A stretch of 48,726 bases of DNA from NCBI GenBank assembly GCA_001953115.1, contig LSSL01002305.1:1-48726 (forward strand). The letters are read 5' to 3'. Both the position numbers and the translations under genes were made by a program. Each line of letters starts with the position of its first letter. Position 1 is the first letter of the stretch. The stretch is from Smittium mucronatum. Its lineage: Eukaryota > Kickxellomycota > Harpellomycetes > Harpellales > Legeriomycetaceae. This document shows positions 11,810-22,656 of this stretch, in pieces. The notes below the pieces were generated by a model. That model ran no database searches. It worked only from the letters and a program-made list of their open reading frames with translations, and was not told where the DNA came from.

Positions 11810-13890
11810 TCGTTTATAGGTATAAACGTTGATGTTTGCAACTCGACTAAAAAGAAGGGGTTTTTTTTATAGTAAGAGAGTTAAACGAGGAAATGTAAAG
11901 ATATTTAAAAAACGCAGAATTTTATTATTGAGCTTCAATTAACAATTCAGGGTGGATTAGGCATAAGCTTAAACAGTAATATGCTAATAAGTGATAGCAT
12001 TAGGGAGAGATTAAAGTGGTTTATATTAATATGAATTTTGATAGTCATAGACTAGCAATCCAGCTTGGATAAATAGTCGTATTTTAGCGAGTCTAGATTT
12101 ATGCATTACATCTTTTGCTGAAATGCAGACTACGTCGCCCAATTATACCTCAGCATCAAACATCTAGCTTTGATTCGATAGGTCAAGACGATGGTTTAAT
12201 TTGCCAGTTTATTATGGGCCTATTCTGGTTTGACACCAAGATCCAGCTCTTTTTTTTTTTTTAATAGGCGATAATCAAAACCCAACTCAGTTATTAAAAA
12301 AGAATCAGAGACTGAAATCAATGCAAAGTCGCTAATTGTAAAATAACAGATAGTCTCTGTATACGTTTTGGATGCATATTTAGATCCAATTCAAAAGCTG
12401 CTCTTGGTATATCGGTGGAATCAGCGAATGATTAAACCAAACTGCTTTTTATATTGGACTTAAGCAAGTGGTGTATTAAGATATTTTTTGGTTAGTGATA
12501 GATTATGTGTAGCTATTTTCAATGAAAACCCCATATTAGGATACTCTTACAGCTTTAGTAGGCTAAGAAAAATCATGATTCTCTGATTATTATGCAATTG
12601 ATTTAAAGTTATTCCCAATTTCAAACTATAAGTTGAGCTTTCGGACAAGTCTTTGAGAGGCGTTAGTTTCAAGCTTCCGTTTTTTTAATTTTTTAAAATT
12701 CCAAAATAGGATTTTATTCTTTAGGCGCTACTTTTAAAGTATAAATTAAAATATTTGGATTTTGTGGATACACGAATAGGATAGAGAAAAGAATTAGGGA
12801 CAAGAAAGGAAAAAGTAGTTGCAGAAAAAACTAGAGAACTCGGGCTTTATATTAAACCTGGATCCTTTCTGGCGGCAACAGGTTATACAAAGGTATAATC
12901 TATGGCATCTATCATCTAACTTTATAAACTTGTTTGATTTTGTTCAAAGTATGCTTTCGACATATGTATGCTAGCTGTTTTTCCTATGTTTTATTGAGTC
13001 GGATAATTTATTAATTGGGCATATTGAATCGGCGTAGTCAAAAAAGCCCAAATGCCGGTAAATCCAGAAAGCAGACTGATAAAGAAAATTCTAACAAATT
13101 GGAATTCAGTCTTTTAATGACGTTATCTTACAATAAAATTCCGTGATACAAAAAAAAAAAAATTGGGATTCAGTCTATGCTGATCAGAAACCAAATCATT
13201 TTTTTTAGGCAGAATTTCAGAACCCAAATCATATGCTCGCTATTCTGTACTGTTGATTAAAAATGTATAATTGGTGGATTCAATATATACCTATTTTATT
13301 GATCCAGCCATTGGTGAAATATTGGATAGATGATTATTCCTTCCATCCAAGACGGTAAACTTCCAGCAATAGTGGCAGGGCTAAAGGGGCATGGATAAAT
13401 GCCAGCTGGCCGGGCCGGCAGAGATGAAGTAGCAGCAATACCAACAGCCCGCTCGCTTAGAAAGACGATTCCAACGACGTCCTGCCAACCGCAATATTCT
13501 GCTCAAATAACTGCAGTAATTGATGTGAATTTGCTTTTGCATATGTTAATAATTTGCCAGCAATTGTGCTACAAGTTGTCATCAATGATAATCTTATTAT
13601 CTAGCAGCCTATTAGCATATGGCTTGAGCGAGTAGTCTTACCTGTCGATAGATTTCCCCAACAGTAAAAATAAAAACCAAACTTTTGCCGCAGTGTTCTA
13701 TCCCCTTAAAGTTTGGCGCTTTCAGAGCTCTGCCGTGTCTAGCCTTTTTATTTGTGCCTTCCTTCCACTTCTTGAAACAAACAATATTATTCAATCAGCT
13801 ATTGGTGCATTTCTTTATAATTCTCATATTTATGGGAAATGGATGTCATTAATGCGATCTCCATCTGGGTGGAGTTTTCTCAGGGCCACC

Positions 13891-14045
13891 AACTCTCAAC
13901 TCAACTCCACTCAACTCAACTCAACTCAACTCAACTCAACTCAACTCAACTCAACTCAACTCAACTCAACTCAACTCAACTCAACTCAACTCCACTCAAC
14001 TCAACTCAACTCCATTCAAATCAACTCAACTCAACTCCACTCAAT
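13891..14045. repeat. TCAAC minisatellite, about 31 units
   Basis: The five-base unit TCAAC (GTTGA on the other strand) repeats almost perfectly for about 155 bases. Variant units (TCCAC, TCCAT, TCAAA) lie mainly at the two ends and the centre is uniform, which fits slippage growth from the middle. It starts about 540 bases before the HSV2 start codon. Plus-strand frames across it give Asn-Ser-Thr-Gln-Leu repeats, but the flanks are not coding-like, so I treat it as non-coding. Confidence 0.93.
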
Positions 14046-14429
14046 TGTCATTTTGATTCTTATGGGATTCTGTCTGTGCTACTCTTGCTGCCAAAAATCA
14101 GCTTAGAATGCCTTCTCTATTGCTTCCTACCTATACCTATTATCATTCGCAAAATCAGAGTATGGCGCTCAAGAGTTCGCTGTAATTGGCCAAATATCTT
14201 GTAATTTTCCGAAATTTTGCCAATAGGACTCAGAGTCTTCAAGCGCATTATACTATTTTGGAAATCCCATTAAATTATCAAGACTCAAAATATGCCAGAC
14301 TCTTCAATGACCTGTTTTGAACAAACATAACTCCTCTGACTTTCATCAAAACATTTCTCTTTACTTTATATCGTGTCCAATACTCTTCTTCACGCCCTTT
14401 TATCCAACACATACTAACTTCTCTCCCAG

Positions 14430-15986
14430 ATGGATCTATCCTCTCCCGAGTCTAAACTACCAAAGGATGGTTCTGATTCCCAAAACTCTGATCTCCTCTA
14501 TGCCGACTTCAATCAGGACTATGGCTGTTTTTCCGTTGGGACTGAAAACGGATTTAAAATTTTCAATAGCGATCCTTTTAAACAGAAAATGCAAACCGGT
14601 ATTTTCCTTCTCCCCTTTCTTTTATCTATGCTGTCTTTCTCTCTTTCCTCTTTAAACCTCTCTTTCCTTATCTCCTCATTTATTCCCTCTTATATGTCCG
14701 TATTCTACCCTTTTGTTTCGCCCTTTTCAAGATTTCACTGGCGGAATAGGAAATGTCACCATGTTATACCGTTCGAATTTGCTTGCTCTTGTTGGCGGCG
14801 GAAAAAATCCTGCCTTTCCTCAAAACAAGGTCATGCTTTGGGACGACTCCACCCAAAAAGTCACCTCTGAACTTGAATTCAGAGCTAATGTATGCAAGGT
14901 TTTGTTGAGAAAGGACCTCATCATCGTTTGTTTACGCTCAAAAATCATTGTTTGTACCTTTGAATCAAAACCCGTAAAACTGCATGCCTTTGAAACATAC
15001 GACAACTCAAGAGGAATAGCCTCTCTAAGCACTAGTTCTAAGAATGCTGTCCTGGTTTTTCCTGGACGCCAAAAAGGTCAAGTTCAAGTTGTCGAGCTCA
15101 ATACTACCTCTAACCCTGTACATATAAGCCCTTCAAGCTCCCCATCTTCCGATTCCAATGATTCATACCCTGAAACTGTAAAGCTGGCTATGAAACCTGT
15201 TAACATCAACATCATCGTTGCTCATACCTCCCCACTAAGCGCTCTAGCTGTCAGTCCCGATGGCTCCATCGTTGCCAGCTCTAGTGAAAAAGGTACTCTC
15301 ATTCGCGTTTTTAGCGCTACTGGAGGCGGTGTTCTTTTGTACGAGCTCAGGCGCGGTGTTGACAGAGCTAACATTTACAGGTGCCATTTCTACTTCTTTT
15401 TCTTCAAACCCTTGTTTATTCAAGATACCTCTATTTATAACATCCTTATTTTATTCTTTTAGCCTCGCCTTTTCTTCAGATGCTTCCAGACTGTGTGTTT
15501 CTTCTGATAAAGGCACTGTACATATCTTTAACCTTATGGGCGATAACTCTTCTCCAAATAATAACCCTGATCAGTCTTCAGTCACCCATAGCCGTGGAAA
15601 TAGACAATCAAGGTTACTCTCTTTTTTGTTCTTCATTACTAATTTGTTTTAAATTATTTTTTTTTTATCATTTCCCAGCTTGAGTTTTTTCAAAGGCATT
15701 TTACCAAAATATTTCTCCTCTGAATGGTCCTTTGCTCATTTCCGTATACAAAATGAAGTACGCTGCATTTGTGGATTTGCTCCGAATAAAGACTATGTTA
15801 TTGGTAACCCCTCCTGCTTCCATACCCTCCCCCCCCTCCCCCATCCACCCCATTGTTTTTTTTAAAATTAATTCTCACTTTTATTTTTTTTACTTAGTCG
15901 TGTGTGCTAACGGTGTTTGCGAAAAGTATTCAATAGCTGGTTTTGAAGGAAAGTGCACTCGTGAATGGTCAAGGCGATTTGTATAG
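14430..15986 (+). CDS. HSV2: PROPPIN WD-repeat protein of the Hsv2/WIPI3 group (5 exons)
   Basis: PROPPINs are seven-bladed propellers that bind PI3P and PI(3,5)P2 on autophagic, endosomal and vacuolar membranes. Exons are 14430-14598, 14732-15380, 15463-15612, 15679-15803 and 15898-15986; all introns are GT-AG and the product is 393 residues. Family signatures in order are LLYADFNQDYGCFSVGTENG in blade 1, LALVGGGKNP and KVMLWDD in blade 2, the phosphoinositide-binding LRRG at 262-265 (FRRG in Atg18), CVSSDKGTVHIF, and LPKYFSSEWSFAHF. The LRRG form and the LPKYFSS block favour WIPI3/WDR45B and yeast Hsv2 over Atg18 itself. The ATG at 14430 opens directly into the first blade. Intron 4 contains a run of C (15825-15850). 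The gene converges on UFD4, and an AATAAA lies at 16092, about 105 bases after the stop. Confidence 0.93.
15825..15850. other. C-rich tract in HSV2 intron 4
   Basis: This is a near-continuous run of C with a few T and A, just after the donor of the last intron. The complementary strand is a G-rich tract like those near other genes in the window. Confidence 0.5.
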
Positions 15987-16487
15987 ATATTGCTCATACT
16001 CACAATTCGCTATTATCCCCGACTCTTTCAAACACTATACATACCCTGCATTAGATTCTAAATTTTACCAACAGCTGCAACTTTTCCTCCTAATAAAATT
16101 TCCTCTTTAGATAATTCTTCTTGTTGACTTGCTAATCTTTAGAATTTTTTTTGGGTAGCTTTACTGTAAGACCAATACAATAATAAAGGAGATTAGGTTC
16201 TTTTTTTTCTTCTTATTCTTTATCTCCTATTTGTATTGTCAAATAAAGTCTGTATAAACTATTAAACAAGCAATAGCTAAAAAAAAACATGCAAAGGGTT
16301 TAGGAGGTTGATTCCCTAATTCTAATAAATCATTTTGCTTTTTTATAAGCGAGAATTACTTTTTATTATTTCACCACATTTAATCTTATTTAATTCCACT
16401 TTATCTATCCAAATCAATACTAGATTTAATTTAAAAATACTTGCAATTCTTATTATAAAATAAAACAGCTCATTCTCTTTGACAAGA
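15987..16487. other. Convergent 3' region between HSV2 and UFD4
   Basis: This 500-base gap between two stop codons is AT-rich. It has AATAAA-like polyadenylation signals on the plus strand near 16092 and 16180. I see no gene. Confidence 0.5.
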
Positions 16488-19400
16488 TCATGATAGGTGA
16501 AAGCTAAAACTTCCCTCATCAATCGCTTGTCTCCACCTCTTGTCAAGGACCTCTATGCTTGAATAATTTGGCAATTTAATATAATTTGCACAGGTCATCA
16601 CCGTAGGCAAATAGTCATCTGGTGACAATGGGTGTGAACTATGTCTCAAAACTACCGTCAATGGAGGCGAAAGCGCACCAAATCCGGCAATAGATTTTTT
16701 TGATCCCCCTACTCCAGACGCTCTCCGTCCCCCACTAGTTGAATCACTGGATTTCGAAGGTGAAGGTACGGAGTTGGTATGGGCTCGGTTGCTTGAATAT
16801 AAAGTGGCCGAATGAGGGAGTCTAGGTGCCCCAGTCACAAAATTTAAAAATTTCCTTCTATCCATTCGATCTAATCCTGATAACCAGTCGACAAACATCT
16901 TAAATGCCGGAGAGTCAGATGAATAACCATGATCTGCCACTATATTCAGTGATAAGCTCTGGGCTGACCAAGCATCATCCTCTGCTGATTGATTTGCACC
17001 CTTGGCATCACTGTTAAATCCAAACATTATAGATAACTCATCGATTGAATAGTAACATAAAGTCTCAACAGGGAGTAGTTTTGAAAATCCCGCTTTAAAT
17101 CCACTGATTGCTAGATGAATACCTCGACCCACAAATGCATCGTAGATAAGTTCCAGGTATAAATTCAAATTTAGTTTATTTACGCTAATTTCATGGCCGT
17201 TGGGACGTAGTAAGTAGTCTGGGTTCCCTGGGAATGTGAAATCAAGTCCCAAATCTTCAACAAATCCTATCCTTGTTGAAGAATCAACACTGTCTTCATC
17301 CACATCTTGTGAATCAGTAAAACTAGAATTGTCAGAGCTTTTAGAGTTAAAAGTCCTTAGAACAACTAAAGATTTAGCTAATACTGGGTCGATACTTGAA
17401 ACAATTTCTATAGGGTCAATTGAGGAGAGTTTTTTGTCGTTGATGGAACCAAGCAATAGAAGAAAAAAGAAAGGATGTATTGGTAAGTCAATTGGTCTCT
17501 CGTCAATAATGGATTTGGCCACAAACAATCCTATAAAAGAAAACATCTCTTCATATCTTTCTGTAATCTTGTAGTCTTGGGAATTGATGGGGAGGGGAAA
17601 TAATCCGTTGGAAATAAAGACAGAATCTGAATCATTGAAATTCTTGTCACCATTTGTATACCAGATATTCAAATCTTTCCTTAAAAATCCAGCACATACA
17701 GATGAATATAACTCCAAAGTAGGCCCAAGACCGGTACCAACCTCATCTACAAATTGAAACTCCAAAATATTATCAACTCCAGCAAACTTAAGCATTGTCA
17801 AACGAGCGGACTCGAATGCCTTATCTCTATTAATGAGAATTTTTTGTTTAATAATCTGATCAGAACTAATTCTCATTTCACCATTATCTAGTCTATAAAC
17901 CATGGGTAAACCGAGAATAGATCTACTAAAGCTTAATAGATGATCTCCAGGACCTCCGGCTGAATATGAATTCTGCGAAGATTTCCATTTTGACAAATTT
18001 CTTGAAATTGGCAAGAAAGATATTCTCATAAATTTATATCTAGTTTCAAAGGAAAATAGATAGAAATGTTTATAAGTCAAGGGGGCGACCCAAAAAGGAA
18101 AACCTCTCGTCGAAACCGTGAAGGGATCATTTAATAAAGTTTCCAATTTCCCACTTAGCTTTTTATTCAAAAATGGATGATTCCAGTCAGAATTCGAAAC
18201 TAAATCATATCCTGAAGCACTATTTACACTATCCAAGAAATGTACGTAATACAATGCCGAAAACACATTTAAAATATTCTGGAACTTCTCAGAAAAAATT
18301 TGTGTCACCCTACTATCTGGGTTTTTAATGACATCGCTGACTACAGATGAAGGGGTGCTTTTTATCGATCTCTTTGTAATGAATGAATAAGACATCTTTT
18401 TTGTAAAAGACTCGGTATTATCTTCACTTGCTTTTGCAATTTGAGAGCCGAAAACAATTTTATAGTATACTTTATAGCGGTTAGACCAAGGGTTAAATTG
18501 TGAATAACCTTGTTTTCCATATTCGAATTTAGAATTTAGTAAGGATAAAAATAAAGAATCAGTTTGGTCCAGCTTTACGGTCTCCTCATCAACGTTTTTT
18601 AGATAAAATTCCAATGAAAATTCTGATGGATTAAAGCAAACAGAATCAGGTTCGTTTTTGATATCATGGGATATGATTGTACTAGAGGACTCATGATTCA
18701 CTTGCTCATTTGGAATGTCTTCAACTGAACTGGGAAATTCTAAATCCATAAAATCATGTTCATCACTTTCAATGTTTGAGGCATGAGCGACTGATGATTC
18801 ACTTCTTAATAACAATATATCTTCGAGAGATAATCCCGCCTCAACTTCACCATCAGACCCAAAAAACAAAGATTTGCGTGAATTGTTGGGAAAAGGAGAG
18901 TTGTTTTGGGTTTCAGAGTCAGTTGATTTAAAGCTCTTTATATAAGAAGAATAAGACTTGGACAAGGCTTGCAAGATTCGGGGCTTAGAGTATACAAAAA
19001 GGGAATTGGTGTTGACAGTTGAGAGCAAGGTCAAGTCGAAAGCTTTAAGATATTTTTGAAGTTTGAACGTCATGAACTCTTTAAATTCATCTGACTGAGT
19101 AAGAATGGGCTCGAAAACATCCAAGATATCCAAGCATTCAAGCTCGACTTTAATTGATCTTGACAAGTAAGTCAGCGGGTTGTCTTTAAGATCGGAGCCA
19201 CTTCTTTCGGGAACAAAAGTAGGAAAAGTATCAACGACATCCAAAGAATCATGAAGTATGCCAAGTAAAGAATTCAAATTAACACTAACAATACTTGGGC
19301 TTCTGCTAGCATTGGTTCCAGAAAAAAATCTATAAATGAGCAACGATAAATCAACCTTTTCAGATTTGGGGAAAATGTGGCCATTGACAAGTGATTCAGA

Positions 19401-21368
19401 TAAAAAAACACTGACATCTGAAAGGAGTTTTAACCAACCAGACTGTTCCAACTCATAAGCTGTAATTCCCTTGTCTTCAGACAGATGCAACTCCAAGACT
19501 TGAAGGTGTTGTATGATCTGGATTTGATCATAACCATTTGTACAATTTTTCCAAATTTGGCGGATTTCGTTCTGGGAAATCGTCAGATCAGATATTATAG
19601 AGCTTGATACAGCAGTATCGTTGAGTGAATCAAGACCACCAAAGTATTTTTCTAGTATGAGAGAGGCCATTTTCTTAGACCAAGAATCAGATTTTTTAGC
19701 GTAAGACGACTCTTTTTTTTTATCTGAAGGGGATTGGTTTTGGAAATCACGCAAAATTTCTAAGCCCTGAATAATAATTTTGGGCTTTACATTCTTGAAA
19801 GGCTTTTTAGCAATCTTTTTTAAGGCTTGAACTGAGCCCTGTCTTATATATAAGTCTTTATATATTTCAGGGGCAAAAGATAGCAATCGATAACCGGAAA
19901 CCAAAGCAGCAATTTGAATAGCATCAGGTCTAGATTGGCTTTGGGATAAAAGCCAGGATGAAAAATCATGGAGGTTATACAAGGAAAGTATGGTGATAAC
20001 ATTTTTTTGATCGAATAGATAAATACTCAATAGAAAGCTAGCAACAGATTTGCCTAAAATTAATGATGAAGGGTTAGATCTGATAACATTGATGCTGATA
20101 TAAATAAGTAGAGAAGAGAGTTGGAAAGAAAGTGCAGGCTTCTCCTCTAAATAAGATATGAAGTGGATAAAATCAGAGTTCTTGGGATGCAAAGAAAAAG
20201 AAGACTCGGGATCGCCCTCCCTAAAAGAAGCAACCCAAATTAAGGGGGGTAAAAACCCTTCAATGAAGTCAAGAATTTGAATTTCGTCGATATTAGATAA
20301 GTTTGAGTTAAGGGGGGAAGGGGAAGATTTTTTAAAGAGATCAGGAAAGAATTCATCAATTTTTTGGGCATCTAGTTTCTCAGAGAAATTATTGTAAATG
20401 GAATCAATAACCCCACTATCCAGCATATGCAAAGAAGATTTGATAGATTTTTTAGAGACAGAACTTAAAATACGCAATAACAAATCACGAAGGGTAAAGA
20501 ACTTGGAGGAAGAAAGCTGGCTTAGGGCCAAATCGATGAGATCGGGGGTAAAGGCAGAATCTAAAATGGAAGGGGAATCAATCTTTTTAACGATAAATTC
20601 AATGCAGGACCAAGATAACTCGACGACTTTTTCATCGAATAAAGTGGAAGTTTTGGAAAGAGAAGGGATTAACTGGAGCATTTGATCGAAATTTGAATCA
20701 GAGAAAGAGGGAATGGAGTGAGCTAAAATTTGCAGAGCGGTTCTTTGGCTGCTGATAGTAAAGAAATCAATGTACAACATGGCAGCGGATAAACCGTCAG
20801 CCTCAATGACGTGAATTGGAAAATTTCTAGAAATGACTTCCAAAGTTGATAGAGCCTGATCGGCAATGTCTATATCTTGTAACTGCAATAGTTGGGAGCA
20901 TAAAGAGGCTACTAAATCATTTCTTACAAAAAAATATTGGATTCCGGGCTGAGCTTCTATAATGTTAGCAATTGAGCGAATGGCTAACAAAGACTCTTCT
21001 GGATCATCAGACCTTTTTAGTAGATGAATCAATTCAACGCCAATTTCGGAAATTAAAGAGTCACAGCCGAATAAATCCTCTTCGGAAGAAATGGAAAATA
21101 AGAAAGCCAATTGCCTTAAAGCAGAAATTTTGTCGGAAGAAAGGGAATCCTCTTTGATTTTGGAGTAAGAATCCTCCAGTTGAGAAAATATGGTGTTTCT
21201 TTGGGCGGCACTGCTCATTCTTGAACCTCTACTCAAGAAAGCACGAGAAATCCTAAAACCAGGACCATTCAATTGGGATTCAGCATTGGTATCGGAATCG
21301 ACCTCCAAATCAGAAACAGATTCTTCTTCAATGCAGTCCAAATCGTTCTTCTTGGATTTACGACCCAT
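16488..21368 (-). CDS. UFD4: HECT E3 ubiquitin ligase, Ufd4/TRIP12 type
   Basis: This ligase of the ubiquitin-fusion-degradation and N-degron pathways acts in cytosol and nucleus and transfers ubiquitin through a Cys thioester. The single uninterrupted frame gives 1626 residues, between yeast Ufd4 (about 1480) and human TRIP12 (about 2000). The N terminus is acidic and disordered. Residues ~55-280 form armadillo-like helices, and helical sequence continues to ~560. The middle is Ser/Asp-rich and low in conservation. The HECT domain occupies about the last 400 residues, with VGTGLGPTLELY near residue 1210. The catalytic Cys is C1593 in TVMTCANYIKLPNYSS, and the end SFSFHLS matches the TRIP12/Ufd4 terminus. 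A Ser/Gly-rich insert near residues 1530-1575 interrupts the C lobe region before the active site. The start ATG precedes the basic MGRKSKKN. It is the longest gene here and has no intron, while neighbours have one to six. Confidence 0.95.
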   Translation of the reverse strand: MGRKSKKNDLDCIEEESVSDLEVDSDTNAESQLNGPGFRISRAFLSRGSRMSSAAQRNTIFSQLEDSYSKIKEDSLSSDKISALRQLAFLFSISSEEDLFGCDSLISEIGVELIHLLKRSDDPEESLLAIRSIANIIEAQPGIQYFFVRNDLVASLCSQLLQLQDIDIADQALSTLEVISRNFPIHVIEADGLSAAMLYIDFFTISSQRTALQILAHSIPSFSDSNFDQMLQLIPSLSKTSTLFDEKVVELSWSCIEFIVKKIDSPSILDSAFTPDLIDLALSQLSSSKFFTLRDLLLRILSSVSKKSIKSSLHMLDSGVIDSIYNNFSEKLDAQKIDEFFPDLFKKSSPSPLNSNLSNIDEIQILDFIEGFLPPLIWVASFREGDPESSFSLHPKNSDFIHFISYLEEKPALSFQLSSLLIYISINVIRSNPSSLILGKSVASFLLSIYLFDQKNVITILSLYNLHDFSSWLLSQSQSRPDAIQIAALVSGYRLLSFAPEIYKDLYIRQGSVQALKKIAKKPFKNVKPKIIIQGLEILRDFQNQSPSDKKKESSYAKKSDSWSKKMASLILEKYFGGLDSLNDTAVSSSIISDLTISQNEIRQIWKNCTNGYDQIQIIQHLQVLELHLSEDKGITAYELEQSGWLKLLSDVSVFLSESLVNGHIFPKSEKVDLSLLIYRFFSGTNASRSPSIVSVNLNSLLGILHDSLDVVDTFPTFVPERSGSDLKDNPLTYLSRSIKVELECLDILDVFEPILTQSDEFKEFMTFKLQKYLKAFDLTLLSTVNTNSLFVYSKPRILQALSKSYSSYIKSFKSTDSETQNNSPFPNNSRKSLFFGSDGEVEAGLSLEDILLLRSESSVAHASNIESDEHDFMDLEFPSSVEDIPNEQVNHESSSTIISHDIKNEPDSVCFNPSEFSLEFYLKNVDEETVKLDQTDSLFLSLLNSKFEYGKQGYSQFNPWSNRYKVYYKIVFGSQIAKASEDNTESFTKKMSYSFITKRSIKSTPSSVVSDVIKNPDSRVTQIFSEKFQNILNVFSALYYVHFLDSVNSASGYDLVSNSDWNHPFLNKKLSGKLETLLNDPFTVSTRGFPFWVAPLTYKHFYLFSFETRYKFMRISFLPISRNLSKWKSSQNSYSAGGPGDHLLSFSRSILGLPMVYRLDNGEMRISSDQIIKQKILINRDKAFESARLTMLKFAGVDNILEFQFVDEVGTGLGPTLELYSSVCAGFLRKDLNIWYTNGDKNFNDSDSVFISNGLFPLPINSQDYKITERYEEMFSFIGLFVAKSIIDERPIDLPIHPFFFLLLLGSINDKKLSSIDPIEIVSSIDPVLAKSLVVLRTFNSKSSDNSSFTDSQDVDEDSVDSSTRIGFVEDLGLDFTFPGNPDYLLRPNGHEISVNKLNLNLYLELIYDAFVGRGIHLAISGFKAGFSKLLPVETLCYYSIDELSIMFGFNSDAKGANQSAEDDAWSAQSLSLNIVADHGYSSDSPAFKMFVDWLSGLDRMDRRKFLNFVTGAPRLPHSATLYSSNRAHTNSVPSPSKSSDSTSGGRRASGVGGSKKSIAGFGALSPPLTVVLRHSSHPLSPDDYLPTVMTCANYIKLPNYSSIEVLDKRWRQAIDEGSFSFHLS

Positions 21369-22656
21369 ATTTTTATAACTGAAGGTATTAGTTTTAAACA
21401 GAGATTTTGGTCTTTGAGCCTATTTGAAGCGCAGCGACGAAATAGAGAATATTTAACCTTAATATAAGAAACTAAGTTGTATTTATTTCAAATCGGCAAG
21501 GTTGACCCATCCATAAGAGTCGAAAATCCAAATTGGCAAAGGTAAAGAAGCCAAAAATCACTAAGAACAGAATTTGTGAAACTTTCTAAATGGGACGAAA
21601 ATAATCAAGTGATAACTACAAATGTGGGTGGGGGAGGAATTTTTCAATATTTATAGGAATGTTAGCAAGCATTCTATTTTGTAATTTCCAGCGAATAATT
21701 TATTTGCAAGGATTTATGTGGGAACACATTCAATCTCTTTGGCCAATATGAACTAATTACTAGCCATTACACATCAAATAATAATGGTCCTAGCCACTAG
21801 TTTTTTTTTTACGCACAAACGATAAAGACTTTTGGTCACAATCCCTATTCGGGCACAACTATTTTATTTATAATTTACAGTAAGCAAAAGTAATTGAATA
21901 TCCAATCATCTACGAAATTTCTCAGAAACCAAAAATACTCAGTTTTGATTCGCCATAAAATGTTGTCGCTTACTGAGCTTCTGCTTATTGCGCAGCAGCA
22001 TTGCCAAAAGCGTATCCAAATAATTACGGCTTATTTTTGGATTTCTTTCTCTACCTATTTTTTATTGTATCACTGAATTGTATTTCTAGATTCACCTACT
22101 TTTTGAGTCTCCAGCCCAGAAATAGCTGAAACAGTGTCGTGGTCTTTTAATGCTGATTTCCGGATAATTCAGGCTTTTGGCGAATTATGTTCCAACATCC
22201 ATTTTTCACTTGATCATTCACCCAATGACCCGCCATTCTCAATAAGGTGCGTAGAAATCTAAATCATTAATTGGCTAAAATGATGGGACGAATCTGCGTT
22301 TATGCCGCTTACTGTTTCGGTGTCATTCGATATCCATACTCCCATTTGCGCAAACCGGTGCTTTTCAAACGATAGCACAAGAAATAAGCCAATTTTAAAA
22401 GTGCGTGTATAATTAAATCAGTTCATTGAATGATAATTGAGACTAGTTATTCTTTGCCATCATTATATTTATAGCCAAACCCGACTCTAAATTTGAGCCT
22501 AAATCTGACTTCCATACACTAAAATTTGTATTTGGCAAAAACAAAATAGACCACTGCTATTTGAATATACTCAGAAGCAAACAACAAACAGTTTGTATCC
22601 AAGGCTATAATTGGTTATACATTCGTGGCATATTTAGTCACTAGACACCTTTTCAG
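21369..22656. other. Region upstream of UFD4
   Basis: This holds the presumed UFD4 promoter, with a G-rich tract at 21625-21637 on the plus strand. Minus-strand patches between about 22080 and 22420 look partly coding (YRLKSTGLRKWEYGYRM; SALKDHDTVSAISGLETQKV) but are broken by stops. They may be the downstream part of the relic at 22657-23159. I see no tRNA. Confidence 0.35.

Larger units (their letters stand above)
11682..14429. other. Intergenic region between LITAF gene and HSV2, with coding-like relics
   Basis: This 2.7-kb gap between divergent genes is richer in G+C than the window average. There is a TTTTA run at 11787-11809. Short coding-like patches occur: minus strand about 12150-12030 (a GDVVCISAKD segment) and plus strand about 12795-12895 (EKVVAEKTRELGLYIKPG). 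A patch of high G+C (about 13360-13510) includes GGCCGGGCCGGC. None extends to a full gene and I cannot name a family. Promoters of both flanking genes must lie here. Confidence 0.4.

Noticed and set aside
12030..12150. GDVVCISAKD segment as the end of a Ty3-type integrase
   Set aside because: The open frame is only 38 codons and the resemblance rests on a few residues; not enough to call a retroelement.
13693..14204. Plus-strand frames with long Asn-Ser-Thr-Gln-Leu repeats
   Set aside because: Two different frames are open only because the five-base repeat has no stop in them; flanking parts are not conserved-looking and no promoter or splice context supports a gene.
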